Source: Asanoa siamensis (GTDB lineage Bacteria > Actinomycetota > Actinomycetes > Mycobacteriales > Micromonosporaceae). Taken from it: a stretch of 64,000 nucleotides of DNA. Below are positions 63,034 through 64,000 of the stretch, piece after piece (position 1 is the stretch's first letter; each line of letters begins with the position of its first letter). Position numbers and translations under genes: made by a program. The notes beneath the pieces were generated by a model, which saw only the letters and a list, made by a program, of their open reading frames with translations, made no database searches and was not told where the DNA came from. The DNA is taken from contig NZ_BONE01000025.1 in assembly GCF_016862555.1 (NCBI RefSeq), positions 1 through 64,000 on the forward strand, given 5' to 3'.

Positions 63034-64000
63034 TGCACGACCTCACCGGCTGGCCGGCGTTCGCGCGGGAGATCCACGCGACGCTGCCGACCCACGCGCA
63101 GTACGTGCTCTGGGGCAACGTCCACGACTCGTACCTGGTCGGCGAGGGCGACCAGACGCAGCTCGTCGCCCTGCCCGACCTGCTGGCCCGGTTGCTGGCG
63201 ACCAGCGGGTACGTGTTCCTGCTCGGGCACGACTGCGTCGACGGGCCCGAGCTGAAACCGGCCGGCCCGGGTGACGGCCTCGCGGCGGCGCGGGCCCTGC
63301 TGGGCGACGGGTTCCGGCCCGGCGGCCGGGCACCCGAGCTGCCGGCGCTGGCCACCCAGCTCGAGGCGGTGAGCCGGCCGCGCCAGCCCGTCCGGGCCGG
63401 GGTGCTGCTGCGGGCGGCGCAGCTCCTGCGTTCCGCGACCGACCCGCAGGACGCGGAACGCGCCTTCCTGCGCCGGATGGACAAGCTCGCCCGCACCGCG
63501 CAGCCCGTGCCGGCGACGCAGGGGCGCACCGGCAGCCTCTACAACCCGGTCTTCTGGCTGGTGGTGCAGGAGGGCGAGCTGCCGGCCTGGTTCGCCGCGG
63601 CGAACGACCGGGTGCGGTCGATCGCGCTGCCGGCACCCGACTACGGCGACCGCGAGCGGACCGCCCGGCTGCTGCTGCGGCCGGACCGGCTCCCCGAGGA
63701 CGAGCTGGCCGAGCTCGCTCAGTCGTTCGCCGAGCACGCGGAAGGGCTGACGCTGCAGGGCATGATCGAGACGACCCGGCTGGCGCACGACCGGGGTCTG
63801 TCCAGCCGCGAGCTGCCCGACGCGGCGCGGATGTACAAGCTCGGCGTGCTGGACAACCCGTGGCGCCGCGAGTTCCTCCGCACCCGCATCCTGGCCGGCG
63901 AGAAGTCGCTGCCGGGCCGGGTCATCGGCCAGCCGCAGGCGGTCACCAAGACGCTCGACATCCTCAAGCGCGCCGCCCTCGGACTCTCCGGGGCGCAGGC
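63030..64000 (+). CDS. AAA-family ATPase (3' end outside window)
   Basis: 323 codons visible, open at the right edge. The N-terminal part (WPAFAREIHATLPTHAQYVLWGNVHDSYLV... PVFWLVVQEGELPAWFAAANDRVRSIALPAPDYGDR) has P-loop-ATPase character (NxxDR and sensor-like motif). The sequence at the edge (VIGQPQAVTKTLDILKRAALGLSG) is the usual lead-in to a Clp-type AAA Walker A, which would follow outside the window. It thus seems to be a two-ATPase-module protein. Tandem ATGs at 63030 and 63033; the first overlaps the previous stop. Confidence 0.75.
   Translation, partial: MMHDLTGWPAFAREIHATLPTHAQYVLWGNVHDSYLVGEGDQTQLVALPDLLARLLATSGYVFLLGHDCVDGPELKPAGPGDGLAAARALLGDGFRPGGRAPELPALATQLEAVSRPRQPVRAGVLLRAAQLLRSATDPQDAERAFLRRMDKLARTAQPVPATQGRTGSLYNPVFWLVVQEGELPAWFAAANDRVRSIALPAPDYGDRERTARLLLRPDRLPEDELAELAQSFAEHAEGLTLQGMIETTRLAHDRGLSSRELPDAARMYKLGVLDNPWRREFLRTRILAGEKSLPGRVIGQPQAVTKTLDILKRAALGLSGAQ

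Overview
The window is very GC-rich (well above 70% by eye), uses many GTG starts and packs genes with 4-bp ATGA/GTGA overlaps. With a hopanoid operon, many Ser/Thr kinases, a LAL-type LuxR regulator and carbohydrate-binding secreted proteins, it looks like the chromosome of a filamentous actinomycete. Micromonosporaceae is my best guess, but that is inference from gene content. There are no rRNA genes, IS elements or CRISPR arrays; one tRNA (Asn-GTT) is present.

Left part (1-18.2 kb, mostly + strand). After the 3' end of a DUF4062/NB-ARC regulator-like gene come an FAD oxidoreductase (- strand), an SDR, a DMT transporter and a PAP2 / wax-ester-synthase-like fusion. Then follows an eight-gene translationally coupled hopanoid operon: hpnC, hpnD, hpnE, a polyprenyl diphosphate synthase, shc, an hpnG-ispH fusion, hpnH and dxs. 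Together these take MEP-pathway precursors to FPP, squalene, hopene and adenosylhopane, then cleave the adenosyl group. A tRNA-Asn flanked by a GC-rich repeat closes the block.

18.5-29.5 kb holds housekeeping and catabolic genes: a YtxH-like protein, a sugar-phosphate isomerase, a soluble Ser/Thr kinase, a ketopantoate-reductase-like protein, a decayed TetR/glycosyltransferase locus, a small secreted protein, and two large secreted modular carbohydrate-active proteins (ThuA-DUF1080-CBM6-ricin and PQQ-sugar dehydrogenase-PKD-CBM6-ricin).

29.6-37.6 kb (- strand) is one tightly coupled Ebo-type operon: inositol-3-phosphate synthase, UbiA prenyltransferase (EboC), sugar isomerase, EboA, TatD-like EboB, EboE, type I phosphodiesterase (EboF) and a dedicated polyprenyl diphosphate synthase. 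I infer a route to a prenylated inositol-type compound that is made and then handled or exported. Upstream on the same strand lies a sugar uptake operon (ROK regulator, RbsA with a remarkable repeat-filled N-terminal extension, RbsC, RbsB lipoprotein, Gfo/Idh/MocA dehydrogenase), separated by a strong terminator hairpin.

45.4-54.9 kb: an ABC-2 exporter (ATPase plus two permeases, interrupted by a small opposite-strand membrane gene), a PH-like hypothetical coupled to dnaG, a small hypothetical gene, and a 941-aa LAL-type LuxR regulator whose 3' end is tandemly duplicated. A 16-bp inverted-repeat motif occurs five times between 51.0 and 55.7 kb, mostly in intergenic DNA. A 55-codon secreted peptide gene with atypical codon use lies divergent from the regulator.

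55.6-64 kb: an AlkZ-like protein, a beta-helix lipoprotein, a HIT protein, a UPF0303 protein, a small lipoprotein, and the start of a kinase / coiled-coil / AAA-ATPase operon that runs off the window.
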